A DNA stretch of 64,000 nt, from assembly GCA_034421515.1 (NCBI GenBank), contig DAOUKH010000009.1, forward strand, positions 10,106-74,105, given 5' to 3'. This stretch comes from DAOUKH01 sp034421515. Lineage in GTDB: Bacteria > Chloroflexota > Dehalococcoidia > SHYB01. The first letter of the stretch is position 1, and every line of letters starts with the position of its first letter. Position numbers and translations under genes: made by a program. Positions 8,112 through 16,698 of the stretch are shown piece by piece. Under the pieces are notes generated by a model. That model saw only the letters and a program-made list of their open reading frames with translations. It searched no databases and was not told where the DNA came from.

Positions 8112-8849
8112 TTGGACCTTTCCGGCAAAGTCGCGCTCGTCACCGGAAGCAGCCGAGGCATCGGCCGCGCTGCGGCCCTACGACTCGCCGCCGCGGGCGC
8201 CGCGGTGGCCCTCAACGCCACGAAGAACGCCGCCGAGACCCAAGCCGCTATCGAGTCCGCGGGCGGGGTATGCTCGGTGCACATCGCCGACGTTGCCGAC
8301 CCAGAAGAGGCAACGGCGATGGTGCAAGCAGTCATCGAGCGGCACGGGGGACTCGACTTCCTGATCAACAACGCCGGCGTCACCCGCGACACGCTGGCGC
8401 TTCGGATGTCCGACGACGACTGGCGGCGCGTCATCGACGTCAACCTGACCGGCGCGTTCAACTGTGCCCGCGCGGCGCTCAAACACATGGTGCGGCGGCG
8501 GGCGGGGCGCATCGTCAACATCGGCAGCGTCGTCGGGTACCGAGGGAATCCCGGACAGACGAACTACACGGCGTCGAAGTCGGGGCTCATCGGCATGACA
8601 CGGAGCCTTGCGCTAGAGGTCGGTTCGCGGGGGGTGACCGCCAACGTCATCACCCCCGGCTACATCGAAACGGACATGACCCTCGAGGTTGCCGAGACCA
8701 GTCTGAACGCCGTCCGCGAAATGATCCCCGCGGGCCGGTTGGGTACGCCGGAGGACGTGGCTGAGGCGGTCCTGTTCCTCTGCAGCGACGAGGCTGCCTA
8801 CATCACCGGTCAAACGCTCCCCGTGGACGGCGGCCTGGCGCTGGTCTAG
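8112..8849 (+). CDS. fabG: 3-oxoacyl-ACP reductase
   Basis: 245-residue SDR with the features of FabG: the NADP-binding TGSSRGIGRA motif near residue 12, NNAG around residue 87, the catalytic Ser in NIGSVVG, the Y-x-x-x-K pair in YTASKSGLIGMTRSLA, and the C-terminal ITGQTLPVDGGLAL. It reduces 3-oxoacyl-ACP in fatty-acid synthesis, which fits its place between fabD and acpP. The start is TTG at 8112, placed after a short CCTCC-containing stretch. No in-frame ATG exists that would keep the nucleotide-binding strand. Confidence 0.94.
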   Translation: MDLSGKVALVTGSSRGIGRAAALRLAAAGAAVALNATKNAAETQAAIESAGGVCSVHIADVADPEEATAMVQAVIERHGGLDFLINNAGVTRDTLALRMSDDDWRRVIDVNLTGAFNCARAALKHMVRRRAGRIVNIGSVVGYRGNPGQTNYTASKSGLIGMTRSLALEVGSRGVTANVITPGYIETDMTLEVAETSLNAVREMIPAGRLGTPEDVAEAVLFLCSDEAAYITGQTLPVDGGLALV

Positions 8850-8870
8850 GGTAAGAGGCACGAGAAGACG

Positions 8871-9278
8871 ATGCCCGACGCGCGAAGAAAGGCCCGTATC
8901 CTCGCCCTGCAGGTCCTCTATGAGGTCGACTGCTCGTCACACGCGTGGGAGCCAACGCTGGAGCGCGCACTCGATGAGGCGCCGGTGAATAAGGAAGGGG
9001 AGGCCTTGGCACGGACGCTCGTCGCCTGCGTCATGGAGCACCGGGAGGCGGCGGATGAGCAGATCGCCAAGTATGCGCCGCAATATCCGGTGGGCCAGCT
9101 TTCGGCGGTCGACCGAAACATCCTGCGTATTGCGGTCTGCGAGATTTCGTTCAATAATACGCCGCCGAAGGTAGCGATCAACGAAGCTGTCGAGATCGCC
9201 AAGTCCTTTGGAGGCGACAACCTGCATCGGTTCGTCAACGGAGTCCTTGGATCGGTGATGGCGGCGGCGAACCCCTAA
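8871..9278 (+). CDS. nusB: Transcription antitermination factor NusB
   Basis: 135-residue all-helical NusB, which joins NusE (S10) at boxA RNA for rRNA antitermination. The N-terminus MPDARRKARILALQVLYEVD is the expected start, and the C-terminal IAVCEISFNNTPPKVAINEAVEIAKSFG segment is the family's most conserved part, ending in RFVNGVLGSV. It lies 21 bases after fabG and 18 bases before acpP. An insertion between fabG and acpP is not the usual place for nusB; it puts a transcription factor inside the fatty-acid operon. Confidence 0.93.
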   Translation: MPDARRKARILALQVLYEVDCSSHAWEPTLERALDEAPVNKEGEALARTLVACVMEHREAADEQIAKYAPQYPVGQLSAVDRNILRIAVCEISFNNTPPKVAINEAVEIAKSFGGDNLHRFVNGVLGSVMAAANP

Positions 9279-9296
9279 TTACGTCTACCGGAGGCT

Positions 9297-9557
9297 GTGT
9301 TGTCTACCGTTTTCGAGCGCGTTACCAAAGTCACCGTCGAGCAGCTTGGTGTTGAAGACGACCAGGTCGTCCCAAACGCGTCATTCGTCGAAGACCTGAA
9401 CGCCGATTCGCTGGACCTCGTCGAGCTGATCATGGCTCTCGAGGAAGAGTTCAGTGAGGGAGATGACAAGCTCGAGATCTCCGACGAAGACGCCGAGAAG
9501 ATCGTCACCGTTCAGGACGCGGTGGACTTCATCACCGACCACACCGGCGCCGAGTAG
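9297..9557 (+). CDS. acpP: Acyl carrier protein
   Basis: 86-residue acidic ACP. The phosphopantetheine attachment Ser lies in the classic DSLDLVEL motif (about residue 41), within NADSLDLVELIMALEEEF. The start is GTG 9297 or, one codon later, TTG 9300. The ribosome-binding GGAGG at 9290-9294 sits better for the TTG. It is the last gene of the 6319-9557 run and ends 12 bases from the convergent mazG gene. It supplies the carrier for FabD and FabG encoded upstream. Confidence 0.95.
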   Translation: MLSTVFERVTKVTVEQLGVEDDQVVPNASFVEDLNADSLDLVELIMALEEEFSEGDDKLEISDEDAEKIVTVQDAVDFITDHTGAE

Positions 9558-9569
9558 CGCGCCGCCCGT

Positions 9570-10352
9570 CTAGCCTAACTCGCGCTTCGCCTGCTGCCAG
9601 AGCGCCTCTTGCTCGGCGAGGGGCAGGTCGCTCAGCCTTCCGCCCGACGCCGCGGCAGCCTGTTCCATGTGCCGGAAGCGCTTCTGAAAGCGCTCGTTGG
9701 CGCGGCGCATCGCCGTCTCTGCGTCGACCTCGACCCACCGCGCCACGTTCACCATTGAAGCGAGGATGTCGCCGAGCTCGTGCTCGCGCTCCTTCGCCGA
9801 CCGTGCCGTCTTGAACTCGTCGATTTCCTCGCGCAGCTTGTCGAGCACGCCGTCGATGTCTTCCCACTCGAACCCCAACTTGCCAGCGCGGCGCTGCAAT
9901 TCTTGGCTCCGCGCCAGGGCGGACAGCGAGTTCGGCGCGCCGTCGAGGACCGACTCCGCCGCCGCGCCGCGTTCTTGCTCCTTGAGGCTTTGCCAGTTGG
10001 CCGCCACCTCGTCGGCGTCCGAGGCATGGCCTTCGGCGAAGACGTGCGGATGGCGGCGCAGGAGCTTGGCGTTGATCGATCGGAGCACGTCGGCGATGGT
10101 GAAGGTACCCTCGTCGGCGCCGATCTGGGCATGCAGCCCTACCTGGAGCAAGACATCGCCGAGCTCCTCCGCCAGGTGCGCGCGGTCGCCCTCGTCGATG
10201 GCGTCGACGGCTTCATGGCATTCCTCGATGATGTAGCGCCGTAGCGTTTCGTGGGACTGGGCCTTGTCCCAAGGGCAGCCGTCGGGGCCGCGCAGCTTGG
10301 CGACGATGGCGAGGAAGGTGTCGAAGCTGTCGAGGTCCTTGAATTCGCTCAT
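9570..10352 (-). CDS. mazG: Nucleoside triphosphate pyrophosphohydrolase MazG
   Basis: 260-residue MazG, which hydrolyses (d)NTPs to monophosphate plus PPi and cleans the nucleotide pool. Two MazG domains are visible. The first has LRGPDGCPWDKAQSHETLRR, EECHEAVDAID and EELGDVLLQV (residues about 17-70), which carry the Mg-binding acidic groups. The second has LDKLREEIDEF and ELGDILASM near residues 175-205. The ATG at 10352 starts MSEFKDLDSF; longer in-frame starts would add a Gly/Arg-rich stretch without family match. It is transcribed alone, converging with acpP. Confidence 0.93.
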   Translation of the reverse strand: MSEFKDLDSFDTFLAIVAKLRGPDGCPWDKAQSHETLRRYIIEECHEAVDAIDEGDRAHLAEELGDVLLQVGLHAQIGADEGTFTIADVLRSINAKLLRRHPHVFAEGHASDADEVAANWQSLKEQERGAAAESVLDGAPNSLSALARSQELQRRAGKLGFEWEDIDGVLDKLREEIDEFKTARSAKEREHELGDILASMVNVARWVEVDAETAMRRANERFQKRFRHMEQAAAASGGRLSDLPLAEQEALWQQAKRELG

Positions 10353-10471
10353 AACGGAGCGCCCCAGAGGTGCGGGGCGCCCAATTATGGACATCCCGGC
10401 CCCGGCCTGACAACCGGAGTGCGCCCGCGGCCGCCTTGACACCCGGACGTCGCCCCGCGAATGATGCACTG

Positions 10472-11215
10472 ATGGAGACCCTGCTCGCCCTGGCGCGCCG
10501 CCGTTTCCCGCTGATCGCGGTCCTCGTCATCGCTGTCGCCATGCCGCTCTTCCTCATCGCGGCCAATGTGCGCATCGTGACAGAGAGCGGCTGGTTCTAT
10601 ACCTATGCCTTCGACCGCTACGACATCTCGGTGCGCACCGGCATCGAGCCGGACGAGCTGCAACACGTCGCCCGCGAGTTCAAGGCGTACTTCCGAAGCG
10701 GCGAGGAACGTATCCAAGTGCGGGCGACGGTCTACGGCGAGGAGCGGGACCTGTTCCGCGAGCGGGAAATCCTGCACATGATTGACGTGAAGCGCCTGAT
10801 GACGGGCGTGGGGCTGATCGAGCAGGTGAGCTTCTACACGATGGCGGGGCTGGCGTTGGCGCTGCTCGCTCTCCTGGGACGGCGGGCGGCGCTGCTCGCC
10901 TTGGGGCGCGGGCTATTCTCTGGGGCCGTGCTGTGCTTCGTCATCCTCATCGCCCTGGGGATCGGGTTCGCGGCCGGCTTCGATGCGCTCTTCACCCAAT
11001 TCCATCTGATCAGCTTTGCCAACGACCTCTGGCTCCTCGACCCCAGGCGCGACTTCCTGGTGATGATCTTCCCTGAGGCCTTCTTCCGCGACGCGACGCT
11101 GGCGATCGCGGGCCTGACGCTGGGGCAAGCGGCGCTGACCGGGGCGGTGGTCTATTGGCTGCGGCGAAGGGCCCTCTCTCAATCTCCCCCAGAGGGGGAG
11201 AGGTTAGAGGGTTAG
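10472..11215 (+). CDS. TIGR01906 / DUF1461 integral membrane protein
   Basis: 247-residue membrane protein. A first hydrophobic segment (about residues 10-32) is followed by an extracytoplasmic loop with YAFDRYDIS and FREREILHMIDVK, then three more hydrophobic segments. The loop FHLISFANDLWLLDP and IFPEAFFRDATL are hallmarks of the DUF1461 family, whose function is not established. The last residues (RRALSQSPPEGERLEG) are encoded by a palindromic repeat at 11172-11203 that also occurs between genes elsewhere, so the natural C-terminus was probably extended by insertion of that repeat. It overlaps the convergent FmdB-type gene by four bases. Confidence 0.8.
   Translation: METLLALARRRFPLIAVLVIAVAMPLFLIAANVRIVTESGWFYTYAFDRYDISVRTGIEPDELQHVAREFKAYFRSGEERIQVRATVYGEERDLFREREILHMIDVKRLMTGVGLIEQVSFYTMAGLALALLALLGRRAALLALGRGLFSGAVLCFVILIALGIGFAAGFDALFTQFHLISFANDLWLLDPRRDFLVMIFPEAFFRDATLAIAGLTLGQAALTGAVVYWLRRRALSQSPPEGERLEG
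11172..11203. repeat. Palindromic interspersed repeat, type B
   Basis: The core TCTCCCCC-AGA-GGGGGAGA is a perfect eight-pair stem. Close relatives occur at 25885-25922, and looser ones at 41650-41690 and 59991-60030. Here it forms the 3' end of the DUF1461 gene. Confidence 0.7.
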
Positions 11216-11439
11216 TTGAAGGCGCAGGCGCCGGGCTCGGGAGCGCCGCAGCGGCCGCAGCCCGCGTCGTCCATGGGCATGGAGCTGCCGCCGCTGGTGA
11301 CGGTGGCGAAGAGCGAGAGGGCGCGCTTGGCGCCGGCGTGGCCCTCAGGGCACGCGCGCGGGGCGTCGGCCTCGCTCATGGAGGTGCGGAGTTCAAAACC
11401 GCTCCGGCAGGTCTCGCAGTAGTACTCGTAGACTGGCAT
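11212..11439 (-). CDS. FmdB-type zinc ribbon protein
   Basis: 75-residue small protein of the FmdB / CxxC_CxxC_SSSS zinc-ribbon family. The start MPVYEYYCETC is typical. The first Cys pair (C-E-T-C) is completed by C-P-E-G-H, where homologues carry CP.CG; the second pair therefore appears as Cys plus His here. A separate C-terminal CGRCG pair follows. The family is called a putative regulatory protein, but the function is not known. It lies 20 bases downstream of the epimerase gene start region on the same strand and may be co-transcribed with it. Confidence 0.8.
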   Translation of the reverse strand: MPVYEYYCETCRSGFELRTSMSEADAPRACPEGHAGAKRALSLFATVTSGGSSMPMDDAGCGRCGAPEPGACAFN

Positions 11440-11459
11440 AGGGGAACCGCCTTCGCCCT

Positions 11460-12395
11460 CTATTCTAGCTCAACCGCGCCGCTGGGGTAGCGCTCCTCGG
11501 CGGGCCTCGCTTCGACCATCCTGCGCATGCCGTCGCGCCAATCGACCTTAGTCTCGCCAATGAGCTCGTGCATGCGGGTGGTGTCGCAGTAGTTGCTCCC
11601 TGCGTGCCAGGCGACTCGCTCGAACTCGGCCTTCACGCCGATGAGCCCGGCCATGTACTCGCACCACTCCTCGGCGGCGACGGGCTGGCTCCCGCACCAG
11701 TTCACCACCACGGGGGGAACGCTCGCGATCTCAAGTAGCTTGACCGCCTGCCACACGTAGTCGTCCTCGTGCAGCGGGCTGTACAAGTTCGGGGCGTCGG
11801 CCGAGAGCGGGATTGGCTTCCCCGCCCGCAGGAGGGCGAGGTGCATCGCGGGCAGGCCGCCGGCGTCGCCGTAGGCCGCGTTCAGCCTGGCGATGCTGGC
11901 GGGGACGCCGAACTGCTGCGAGAGGAACTTGACGACGGCCTCACCCGCCAGCTTCGAGGGCCCGTAGGTCGGCGAGACGGGAAGGCCTTCTCCGAGGGGA
12001 TCGTCCTCGGCGCGGGGGATGCGGCCCCGGGGCTTGTAGACGGAGCACGTCGAGCAATAGAGGAACGACTTGGTGTTGCGGGTGTGGTACATGAGCTTGC
12101 CGGTGGCCACGGCGTTGACCTGGATTGCGTACTCGAAGTCGGCCTTGCCCGCCTCCTGGTAGACGGCGAAGTGGAGGACGCGGTCGTAGTCGGCGTCGAT
12201 CAGCGAGCCGAGGTCGTCGTTGACGAAGTCGCCGGCGACGCAGTGCATACCCTGGCTTTCGAGACGCTCGCGGCTGCCCGGCTTGCCGAACCGCGCCAGG
12301 GCATGGACGTCGTTGTTTTTCGCCAGCTCCACCGCGATGGCGTAGGCGACCTGCCCCGTCGGGCCAGTAATTAGGATCTTCTCGCCTTCGATCAT
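11460..12395 (-). CDS. NAD-dependent epimerase/dehydratase family protein
   Basis: 311-residue extended SDR. The Rossmann motif is ITGPTGQVAYAIA (residues 8-20), a T-G-x-T-G-x-x-A variant of TGxxGxxG. It continues with a D-x-x-D-like GDFVNDD and HFAVYQEAGKADFEYAIQVNAVAT. The catalytic Ser/Thr lies in LYCSTCSVY, but the Y-x-x-x-K pair appears as Y-G-P-S-K (SPTYGPSKLAGEAV). It likely acts on a nucleotide sugar or a related carbonyl compound. The product cannot be specified, since no sugar-pathway neighbour is present. The length fits the family. Confidence 0.82.
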   Translation of the reverse strand: MIEGEKILITGPTGQVAYAIAVELAKNNDVHALARFGKPGSRERLESQGMHCVAGDFVNDDLGSLIDADYDRVLHFAVYQEAGKADFEYAIQVNAVATGKLMYHTRNTKSFLYCSTCSVYKPRGRIPRAEDDPLGEGLPVSPTYGPSKLAGEAVVKFLSQQFGVPASIARLNAAYGDAGGLPAMHLALLRAGKPIPLSADAPNLYSPLHEDDYVWQAVKLLEIASVPPVVVNWCGSQPVAAEEWCEYMAGLIGVKAEFERVAWHAGSNYCDTTRMHELIGETKVDWRDGMRRMVEARPAEERYPSGAVELE

Positions 12396-12474
12396 GCCGC
12401 TCCCTTCCGGTCTTGGCCTCCGCCACGGGCACCGGCGAGTCTACCGCCGCGGGGTGCGCTGTCAACCGACCGCT

Positions 12475-13428
12475 TCAGGCGGCGACGAGCAGAATCGCCG
12501 CCGACGCCGCGAGCCAGAAGACGAAGTTCAACAGCAGTGGACGGTCCTTCATGAAGATCTCTTCGGGGCTGCCTCCCATATTGCGGGTGTGGACCAGGAA
12601 GAGGTAGCGCAGCACGCCGTAGAGGACGAAGGGGATGGTGAGCATCATCGAGTTATCGTCGGGGAGGTTCCCGGCGGTGAAGGTGTAGAGGGTGTAGGCG
12701 AGTACGGTCGCCGGCGCGACCACCGAGAGCAGGTGGTCGAGGAGTCCCACAGAGTAGTGTTCCAGGGCGGGACGGTGACTCGACCCGTCGGCCCCGAGCG
12801 TGGCCATCTCGCCGCGCCGCTTGCCCAGGGCAATGAGCAGCGCGCCCAGACTCGTCATCACGTAGAGCCAGGGTGAGATGGGGACGTCGATGATCTGCGC
12901 TCCGGCTGCGGCGCGGATGACGAAGCCCGCCGCGATGGCGAAGATGTCGAGGATCACCTCGTCCTTGAGACGGACGTTGTAGGCCGCGGTGATGCCCACG
13001 TAGAGCGCGAGCAGGGCCCCGAAGCCGAGGTCGACGACGAAGGCCGCGGCCAGGCCGCCGGCCGCGAGGATGACGGCGGCGGGGAGGGCGAAGCCTTGGG
13101 CGAGGCGGCCCGATGCCAAGGGCCGGTCCCGCTTGGTGGGGTGGAGGCGGTCGGCGGCGAGGTCGCGCCAGTCGTTGAAGACGTAGGTCGCACCGGCGAC
13201 TACGGAGAAGAGGGCGAAGCCGATGGTGGCCTCGCCGAAGAGTCGCAGGTGGTCGGTGACGCCCTCGGCGCCTCCTTCGCCCAGCGTGAAGAAGAATGCC
13301 AGATAGACCAGCGAGTTCTTGGCAAGCTGCTGAGGACGCATGGCCGCGCCAAGCAGCCAAAGCTGGGAGAGCCAGCGGCGGGGTGGTGCGGCCCCGGAAT
13401 GTGTAGGATGGGCGTCGGACGAGGACAT
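12475..13428 (-). CDS. UbiA-family prenyltransferase, decaprenyl-phosphate phosphoribosyltransferase-like
   Basis: 317-residue polytopic membrane protein with about eight hydrophobic segments. The first aspartate-rich motif is NDWRDLAADRLHPTKRDRP (about residues 87-105) with ASG after it. This form, with HPxKRxRPxASG, is typical of DPPR synthases that make decaprenyl-phosphoribose for arabinan synthesis. The second motif is YNVRLKDEVILDI. It therefore probably transfers a phosphoribosyl group to a polyprenyl phosphate in the membrane, although UbiA members with quinone-type substrates share the fold. It stands alone on the minus strand between an epimerase and the divergent tlyA. Confidence 0.83.
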   Translation of the reverse strand: MSSSDAHPTHSGAAPPRRWLSQLWLLGAAMRPQQLAKNSLVYLAFFFTLGEGGAEGVTDHLRLFGEATIGFALFSVVAGATYVFNDWRDLAADRLHPTKRDRPLASGRLAQGFALPAAVILAAGGLAAAFVVDLGFGALLALYVGITAAYNVRLKDEVILDIFAIAAGFVIRAAAGAQIIDVPISPWLYVMTSLGALLIALGKRRGEMATLGADGSSHRPALEHYSVGLLDHLLSVVAPATVLAYTLYTFTAGNLPDDNSMMLTIPFVLYGVLRYLFLVHTRNMGGSPEEIFMKDRPLLLNFVFWLAASAAILLVAA

Positions 13429-13490
13429 GCGAGCAACCGGCGGGGCATCATGGTAACAGAAGCGGTGAGCGTCGGCGGCGGAGCGGAGCG

Positions 13491-14261
13491 GTGACCCCGC
13501 GCCGCCCCAGGCCGCGCCTCGACGTGCTGCTCGTCGAGCGGGGCCTCGCCGAGAGCCGTGCCCAGGCCCGGGGGCTCATTATGGCGGGGCGCGTGCGGGT
13601 CGGCGGCGAGCGAGTCGACAAGGCGGGAACGCTCGTCGCGCCCGACGCCGAGATCGGTCTCGACCGACCGCCCCGGTTCGTGAGCCGCGGCGGCTTCAAG
13701 CTCGAAGGCGCGCTCGACCATTTTGGCGTCGATCCCGGCGGCCTCGTCTGCCTCGACGTGGGGGCATCCACCGGCGGCTTCACCGACTGCCTGCTCCAGC
13801 GCGGCGCGGCGAAGGTCTACTCGGTCGACGTGGGGCGGGGGCAGCTTCACGACCGCATCGCGCGCGACGAGCGGGTGACGGTTCTCGACCGCACCAACGC
13901 CCACCACCCCTTCGACCTCCCCGGCCCCGTCGGCCTCGCCACGGTCGACGTTTCCTTCATCTCCCTCACCCAGGTGCTGCCCAACGTCCTGCCCCACCTC
14001 GGCCCCGGGGGCCGCGCCCTCTGCCTGGTGAAGCCGCAGTTCGAGGCGGGCCGGGAACAGGTCGGGCGCGGCGGCATCGTGCGCGACCCCGCCATCCGCG
14101 CCGCCGCCCTCGCCAAGATCGGCCTCTGGGCCATTGAGCGGGGCCTCCGCGTTCGCGGCCTCGCCACGTCGGTCCTCGCCGGCGCGTCGGGCAACGTGGA
14201 GTATTTCGCGCTCCTGGAGCCGCAGCGCTTCCGGGCCGCCGGGCCGCCGGTGGTATCCTAG
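13491..14261 (+). CDS. tlyA: TlyA family rRNA 2'-O-methyltransferase
   Basis: 256-residue protein with an N-terminal S4 RNA-binding domain (RLDVLLVERGLAESRAQARG, then GRVRVGGERVDKAG) and an FtsJ-like methyltransferase domain. The SAM motif is CLDVGASTGGFTDCLLQRGA (about residues 84-103). LATVDVSFISL and LVKPQFEAGR follow, including the conserved KPQFE. TlyA enzymes 2'-O-methylate 16S and 23S rRNA; the older name hemolysin is misleading. GTG 13491 is the start and sits in front of PRRPRPRLDV. It lies 23 bases before hisS and is probably co-transcribed. Confidence 0.92.
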   Translation: MTPRRPRPRLDVLLVERGLAESRAQARGLIMAGRVRVGGERVDKAGTLVAPDAEIGLDRPPRFVSRGGFKLEGALDHFGVDPGGLVCLDVGASTGGFTDCLLQRGAAKVYSVDVGRGQLHDRIARDERVTVLDRTNAHHPFDLPGPVGLATVDVSFISLTQVLPNVLPHLGPGGRALCLVKPQFEAGREQVGRGGIVRDPAIRAAALAKIGLWAIERGLRVRGLATSVLAGASGNVEYFALLEPQRFRAAGPPVVS

Positions 14262-14284
14262 TCGTAGCCTGTACGAGGTCCGAC

Positions 14285-15538
14285 GTGTACCGAGCCCCCC
14301 GCGGCGCCAAAGACATCCTCCCCGACGAGCAGCCTTGGTGGGAGTACGTCGACCACACCGCCGCCGAGCTGCTCGCGCTGTACGGGTTCCGGCGCATCGA
14401 CACGCCCATCTTCGAGGAGGCGGACCTCTTCGTTCGCTCCGTCGGCGAGGCGACCGATGTGGCGGAAAAGGAGACGTATACCTTCGAGGACCGGGGCGGC
14501 GACCTGCTCTCGCTGCGCCCAGAAGGCACCGCCGGCGTGGCCCGCGCCTACGTCGAGCACGGGATGCACGTGCTGCCGCAGCCGGTCCGCCTCTATTCGA
14601 CGCGTGTCCCTATGTTCCGCTACGACCGTCCACAGGCGGGACGCCAGCGCCAGTTTCACCAGCTCAACGTCGAGACGGTGGGGTCGGCCGATCCCGAGGC
14701 GGACGTGGAAATCATCGAGGTCGCTTGGCGGTTCTTCGGCAATCTGGGGCTGCGTGACCTCACACTATTCGTGAACAGCATGGGCGACGCCGCGTCCCGG
14801 CCCCGCTACATCGAGGCACTGCGCAGCTACTACGGCCCGCTGCTTTCCGATATGGGAGCGGACGCACGGCGGCGCTTCGACGTGAACCCGCTGCGGCTGC
14901 TCGACGGCAAGGACGAGGTTTCGGTTCGGCTGGCCGCGGAGGCCCCGCGCTCGACGGACTTCCTGGAAGAGGCCGCCGCGGACCACTGGGGCGCGGTGCT
15001 CGGCGGCCTGGACGCGCTGGGCATCTCCTACACCATCGACCACACGCTGGTGCGCGGCCTCGACTACTACACCCACACGGTCTTCGAGATCGCGCCGCCG
15101 GAGGAGGGGCAGCAAAGCACCCTCGGCGGCGGCGGGCGCTACGACGGGCTCATCGAGCAGATCGGCGGGAGACCGACGCCCGGCGTCGGCTTCGCGTCGG
15201 GCATCGAGCGCATCATCATCAATCTCAATCGGCAGGGCGTGGAGACGCCCGGCGCGGCGCGCGTGAACGCGCTAGTGGCCTTTCTGGGCGACGACGGGCG
15301 TCGCGCCGCGCTCGCGCTGACATCCGCCCTCCGCGGCGCTTTCGTTTCGGCGGTCATGGCCCCGAGCGGCAGAAGCCTCAAGGCGCAGCTACGGTATGCC
15401 GGAGCCATTGGTGCGGAGCACGCCCTCATCCTCGGCGATGACGAGGTCCGCGACGGCACGGTCACCGTGAAGCGCCTCTCCGACGGCGAGCAGCACACGC
15501 TGCCCACCGCCGAAGCCATCGCCCGTCTCGGGGGTTAA
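14285..15538 (+). CDS. hisS: Histidyl-tRNA synthetase
   Basis: 417-residue class II aminoacyl-tRNA synthetase that charges tRNA-His. Motifs are YRAPRGAKDILPDE at the N-terminus, motif 2 (SLRPEGTAGVARAYVEHG, then FRYDRPQAGRQRQFHQLNVE), the His A box VRGLDYYTHTVFEI, and GGGRYDGLIEQIGG with GVGFASGIER as motif 3. A C-terminal anticodon-binding domain follows from about residue 325. The start is GTG 14285. The length is normal. It follows tlyA with a 23-base gap. Confidence 0.96.
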   Translation: MYRAPRGAKDILPDEQPWWEYVDHTAAELLALYGFRRIDTPIFEEADLFVRSVGEATDVAEKETYTFEDRGGDLLSLRPEGTAGVARAYVEHGMHVLPQPVRLYSTRVPMFRYDRPQAGRQRQFHQLNVETVGSADPEADVEIIEVAWRFFGNLGLRDLTLFVNSMGDAASRPRYIEALRSYYGPLLSDMGADARRRFDVNPLRLLDGKDEVSVRLAAEAPRSTDFLEEAAADHWGAVLGGLDALGISYTIDHTLVRGLDYYTHTVFEIAPPEEGQQSTLGGGGRYDGLIEQIGGRPTPGVGFASGIERIIINLNRQGVETPGAARVNALVAFLGDDGRRAALALTSALRGAFVSAVMAPSGRSLKAQLRYAGAIGAEHALILGDDEVRDGTVTVKRLSDGEQHTLPTAEAIARLGG

Positions 15539-15558
15539 CGGGGCCGGTCAGAAGCGGT

Positions 15559-15567
15559 TGCTATAAT
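15559..15567 (+). promoter_or_regulatory. Extended -10 promoter of prfA-prmC-rsmI
   Basis: TGC followed by a perfect TATAAT, 45 bases before the ATG at 15613 in the 74-base gap after hisS. The -35 is weak. Confidence 0.55.
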
Positions 15568-15612
15568 CGAGGCACCGCCTCTTCTTTGCGGTAAGGGCGC
15601 GGGCTCCGACCG

Positions 15613-16698
15613 ATGATCGACCATCTCAGCGAACGGCTTGCCGGGCTCGACGAGCGCTATGAAGCGCTGACTCAGCGCATGGCGGAACCCGAGGTCGCCG
15701 CCGACTACGAGAAGCTCCAGGCATTGGCCAAAGAACGGGCCTCGCTGGAGCGCGTCGTTGAGTTGTACCGCGGCTACAAGCGGGCCGCGCAGGAGTTGGC
15801 GGAGGCGAAGGCGCTCGCGGGGGGCGACGGGGATGAGGAGATGGCGGCCCTGGCCCGCGAGGAGCAGGACGCGCTAGAAGGCCGGATCGAAAGCCTGATT
15901 GACGACATTCAGCTGGCCCTGCTCCCCAAGGATCCCAACGACGAGAAGTCGGTCATCGTCGAGATCCGCGCAGGGGCCGGCGGTGATGAGGCCGGACTCT
16001 TCGCCGCCGACCTCTTCCGCATGTACACCCGCTACGCCGACCGACGCCGCTGGCGAGTCGACGTTATTCACAAGAACGAGTCGGGCATTGGCAGCCTGAA
16101 GGAAATCACCTTCGAGGTGCACGGCCACGGGGCCTTCAGTCGGCTGAAGCACGAGAGCGGCGTTCATCGGGTGCAGCGGGTGCCAACGACAGAATCGAGC
16201 GGGCGCATTCACACGTCGACGGCTACGGTCGCGGTGCTTCCCGAGGTGGACGAGGTGGAGGTCGAGATCAATCAGGAGGACCTTCGCATCGACATCTTCC
16301 ACTCCGGCGGGCATGGCGGGCAGAACGTCCAGAAAGTCGCCACGGCGGTGCGGATCGTGCACCTGCCGACGGGCGTCACTGCGGTCTGCCAAGACGAGCG
16401 GTCGCAGCTCAAGAACAAGACCAAGGCGATGGCGGTGATCCGCGCACGACTGTACGACGCGGAGCGGCGGCGGCAGGAGGCGGAGATCACCGAAGCCCGG
16501 CGGGCGCAGGTGGGGACGGCGGACCGGTCGGAGAAGATCCGGACGTATAACTTCCCCCAGAACCGCATCACCGACCACCGGCTCGAGGTGAGTACCCACA
16601 ACCTGCCGCAGTTCATGGACGGCGACCTCGACGACATGGTCGACGCGCTGGTGGCCCACGACCGGGCGCGGCAGCTCGAAGCGGCGGCGGTGGCGTGA
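15613..16698 (+). CDS. prfA: Peptide chain release factor 1
   Basis: 361-residue class I release factor. The codon-recognition motif is P-T-T in HRVQRVPTTESSGRIHTS, the PxT form that marks RF1 (UAA/UAG) rather than the SPF of RF2. The catalytic GGQ is intact, in the variant surroundings HSGGHGGQNVQK, where most RF1 proteins have SSGAGGQHVN. The N-terminal coiled-coil (residues 1-100) and the C-terminal NRITDHR segment are present. It overlaps prmC by four bases, so the methylase that modifies this Gln is made together with it. Confidence 0.96.
   Translation: MIDHLSERLAGLDERYEALTQRMAEPEVAADYEKLQALAKERASLERVVELYRGYKRAAQELAEAKALAGGDGDEEMAALAREEQDALEGRIESLIDDIQLALLPKDPNDEKSVIVEIRAGAGGDEAGLFAADLFRMYTRYADRRRWRVDVIHKNESGIGSLKEITFEVHGHGAFSRLKHESGVHRVQRVPTTESSGRIHTSTATVAVLPEVDEVEVEINQEDLRIDIFHSGGHGGQNVQKVATAVRIVHLPTGVTAVCQDERSQLKNKTKAMAVIRARLYDAERRRQEAEITEARRAQVGTADRSEKIRTYNFPQNRITDHRLEVSTHNLPQFMDGDLDDMVDALVAHDRARQLEAAAVA

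Noticed and set aside
16290..16340. RF1 with an altered GGQ region
   Set aside because: The context is HSGGHGGQN instead of SSGAGGQH, but Gly-Gly-Gln itself is intact, so the factor should be active.
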